Shown in pieces: positions 1 through 64,000 of a DNA stretch of 64,000 nt. A program made the position numbers and the translations under genes. Under the pieces are notes generated by a model. It saw only the letters and a program-made list of their open reading frames with translations, was not told the DNA's origin and made no database searches. Positions within the stretch are counted from its first letter, which is position 1. Each line of letters starts with the position of its first letter. Source of the stretch: Chrysogorgia sp. JL179-B06 (taxonomy: Eukaryota > Cnidaria > Anthozoa > Scleralcyonacea > Chrysogorgiidae). The stretch is from assembly GCA_035772405.1 (NCBI GenBank), contig JAYKKM010000193.1:2565501-2629500 (forward strand). Direction: 5' to 3'.

Positions 1-595
1 TATATTCTCGAGACCCAAAGTCAAAGAGACCACAAGTTCTTTAACATCGTGTGCGTGTATCGTACGGATATTACGTGTAGTCTCTTGAATCTCCGTGTAA
101 CTCATTATAAACACTTGACTTGTTTTACACGGAGCTTTTAATGTGAGATTGTCGCGATGCTTAACAAGTAATTACTACATATGCTGCTTTTACCCCGATG
201 GAGCGAACATATAAGATGCACTAATTTCCGCATTTAAAATTTTTGTATTTCGCATTTCTTATCACAACGAAAAAAACCGCATTCTACGACTTTTTGTTTG
301 CTTAAATCTCGAACTGAGATACGAACATACGAATTTAACATGGAACGAATATACAAGAACTAATTTCTGATAAAAAGATAGGGTAGTCTGAATGGCCTAA
401 TCGCATCTTGGGTCCTCCTGTTGGTGTATGATATTTAGCTTTTTTGCAATATTGCGTGCAATGTAGAACCGTTTGTCCTAAACACTGTTGCATGACATTA
501 CACATCCGATGAAGGGCCCTTCGCTCGATAGTCGCTCGATTTCTATTTTGACAGGAAGAGGGAAATTCCGTAGGCATATGAAAATAACTATATAC
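1..595. other. Intron, nothing recognised
   Basis: AT-rich sequence downstream of TRRAP exon w37. The open frame running out of the exon past its donor has no similarity I know. No repeat or RNA gene is evident. Confidence 0.5.
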
Positions 596-63452
<62,857 letters not shown>

Positions 63453-64000
63453 CTGAGAAAAATCAAAAAGAGAAATAGTTTTTATACTTTAGAACGTGAC
63501 CAACACCCAACCTAAAAGAAAGCCATGTTTAAGGTGATTCCTCAGTTTTGCATTGCGCACATTTACTGCGCACATCCAATAATCAGTGTTTTTATGGCCA
63601 TTATGCAACACTTTCAAAACATTACGACAATTTTAGGACAATTTAGTGCCAAATCTAACAATGGCCGCTTATGTACTGGTAGGGAAGAGTTATTAAGGGA
63701 CTAAATCAATTTTTTCCGAGAACGGTTACACTAGTCTAGCTAGGACTCCCTGTGCAAGTAGGTTTGTAAACTACTTGATAATGCCGGTTTAAGGCCATAG
63801 TTCTTAAAGAAAGTCGGTGTGTTTTCCTTAATAATTCTTTTCTTCTACCACTTTTACGTGTTATAACAAGAAACTTAGAGAAAAATAATTTATACAACTT
63901 ACAATATTTTACATTTTTGATGAATGTTTCTTCAAATAACATGTCAAAGAATATGGGAAACGACCTTTCTTTATCATAATAAACCCTGTTCGCTGTTTCT
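63453..64000. other. Upstream intron or exon region, unresolved
   Basis: The expected TRRAP residues before w1 (ending near GEACMRK in vertebrates) are not seen. A minus-strand frame at 63903-64000 (ERSFPIFFDMLFEETFIKN) ends at a possible donor, but neither phase nor sequence fits, so I leave it unassigned. Confidence 0.3.

Noticed and set aside
63903..64000. Further upstream TRRAP exon ending FPIFFDMLFEETFIKN
   Set aside because: Its sequence does not match the TRRAP residues expected before w1, and the GTAAGT donor would give the wrong phase. It could equally be repeat sequence.

Overview
This is a stretch of an animal (metazoan) nuclear genome, AT-rich and dominated by one gene. Read on the minus strand, 37 short coding blocks with GT-AG boundaries and matching reading phases (3,558 coding bases, 1,186 codons) spell the middle third of TRRAP/Tra1. 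TRRAP is the giant HEAT/TPR-solenoid pseudokinase scaffold of the SAGA and TIP60/NuA4 histone acetyltransferase complexes. The gene runs right to left: the most N-terminal exon I can prove is 63345-63452 and the last is 596-739. Neither the start codon, the first exons, nor the FAT, pseudokinase and FATC end are inside the window. The divergence from vertebrate TRRAP (recalled from memory, not searched), the short exons and the type of transposons suggest a marine invertebrate. A cnidarian is plausible but unproven.

Everything else is intron, and the introns are packed with decayed mobile DNA. Recognisable items are: CR1/L2-type LINE 3' ends (15085-15690, 38153-38306); two other LINE reverse-transcriptase C-terminal fragments (7295-7902, 53470-53720); a Penelope-like element fragment with a GIY-YIG motif (55066-55600); a broken Tc1-like transposase (49085-49630); THAP zinc-finger fragments (10930-11170, 56585-57410); three hAT-like non-autonomous elements with flanking duplications (19841-20742, 31198-31938, 61075-61763); and a six-copy TTAA/TA MITE family. 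There are also many long foldback MITEs ending in TTAAAGTGCC, several near-perfect palindromes, tRNA-derived SINE pieces with a tandemly multiplied tRNA head (7160-8410), and numerous micro- and minisatellites.

The most interesting non-coding content is in the TRRAP intron at 43371-52203. It holds two complete type I hammerhead ribozyme motifs, one on the minus strand (51200-51243, the TRRAP sense strand) and one on the plus strand (51891-51932). Every catalytic-core base is present, stem I pairs in both, and a 229-bp repeat period points to a retrozyme-like element. Degenerate relatives occur nearby and in the Penelope-like fragment. The same intron should also carry about 75-80 TRRAP residues that I could not find.

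There is no bacterial gene, operon, CRISPR array or rRNA gene. Almost all open reading frames outside the 37 exons are repeat-derived or chance.
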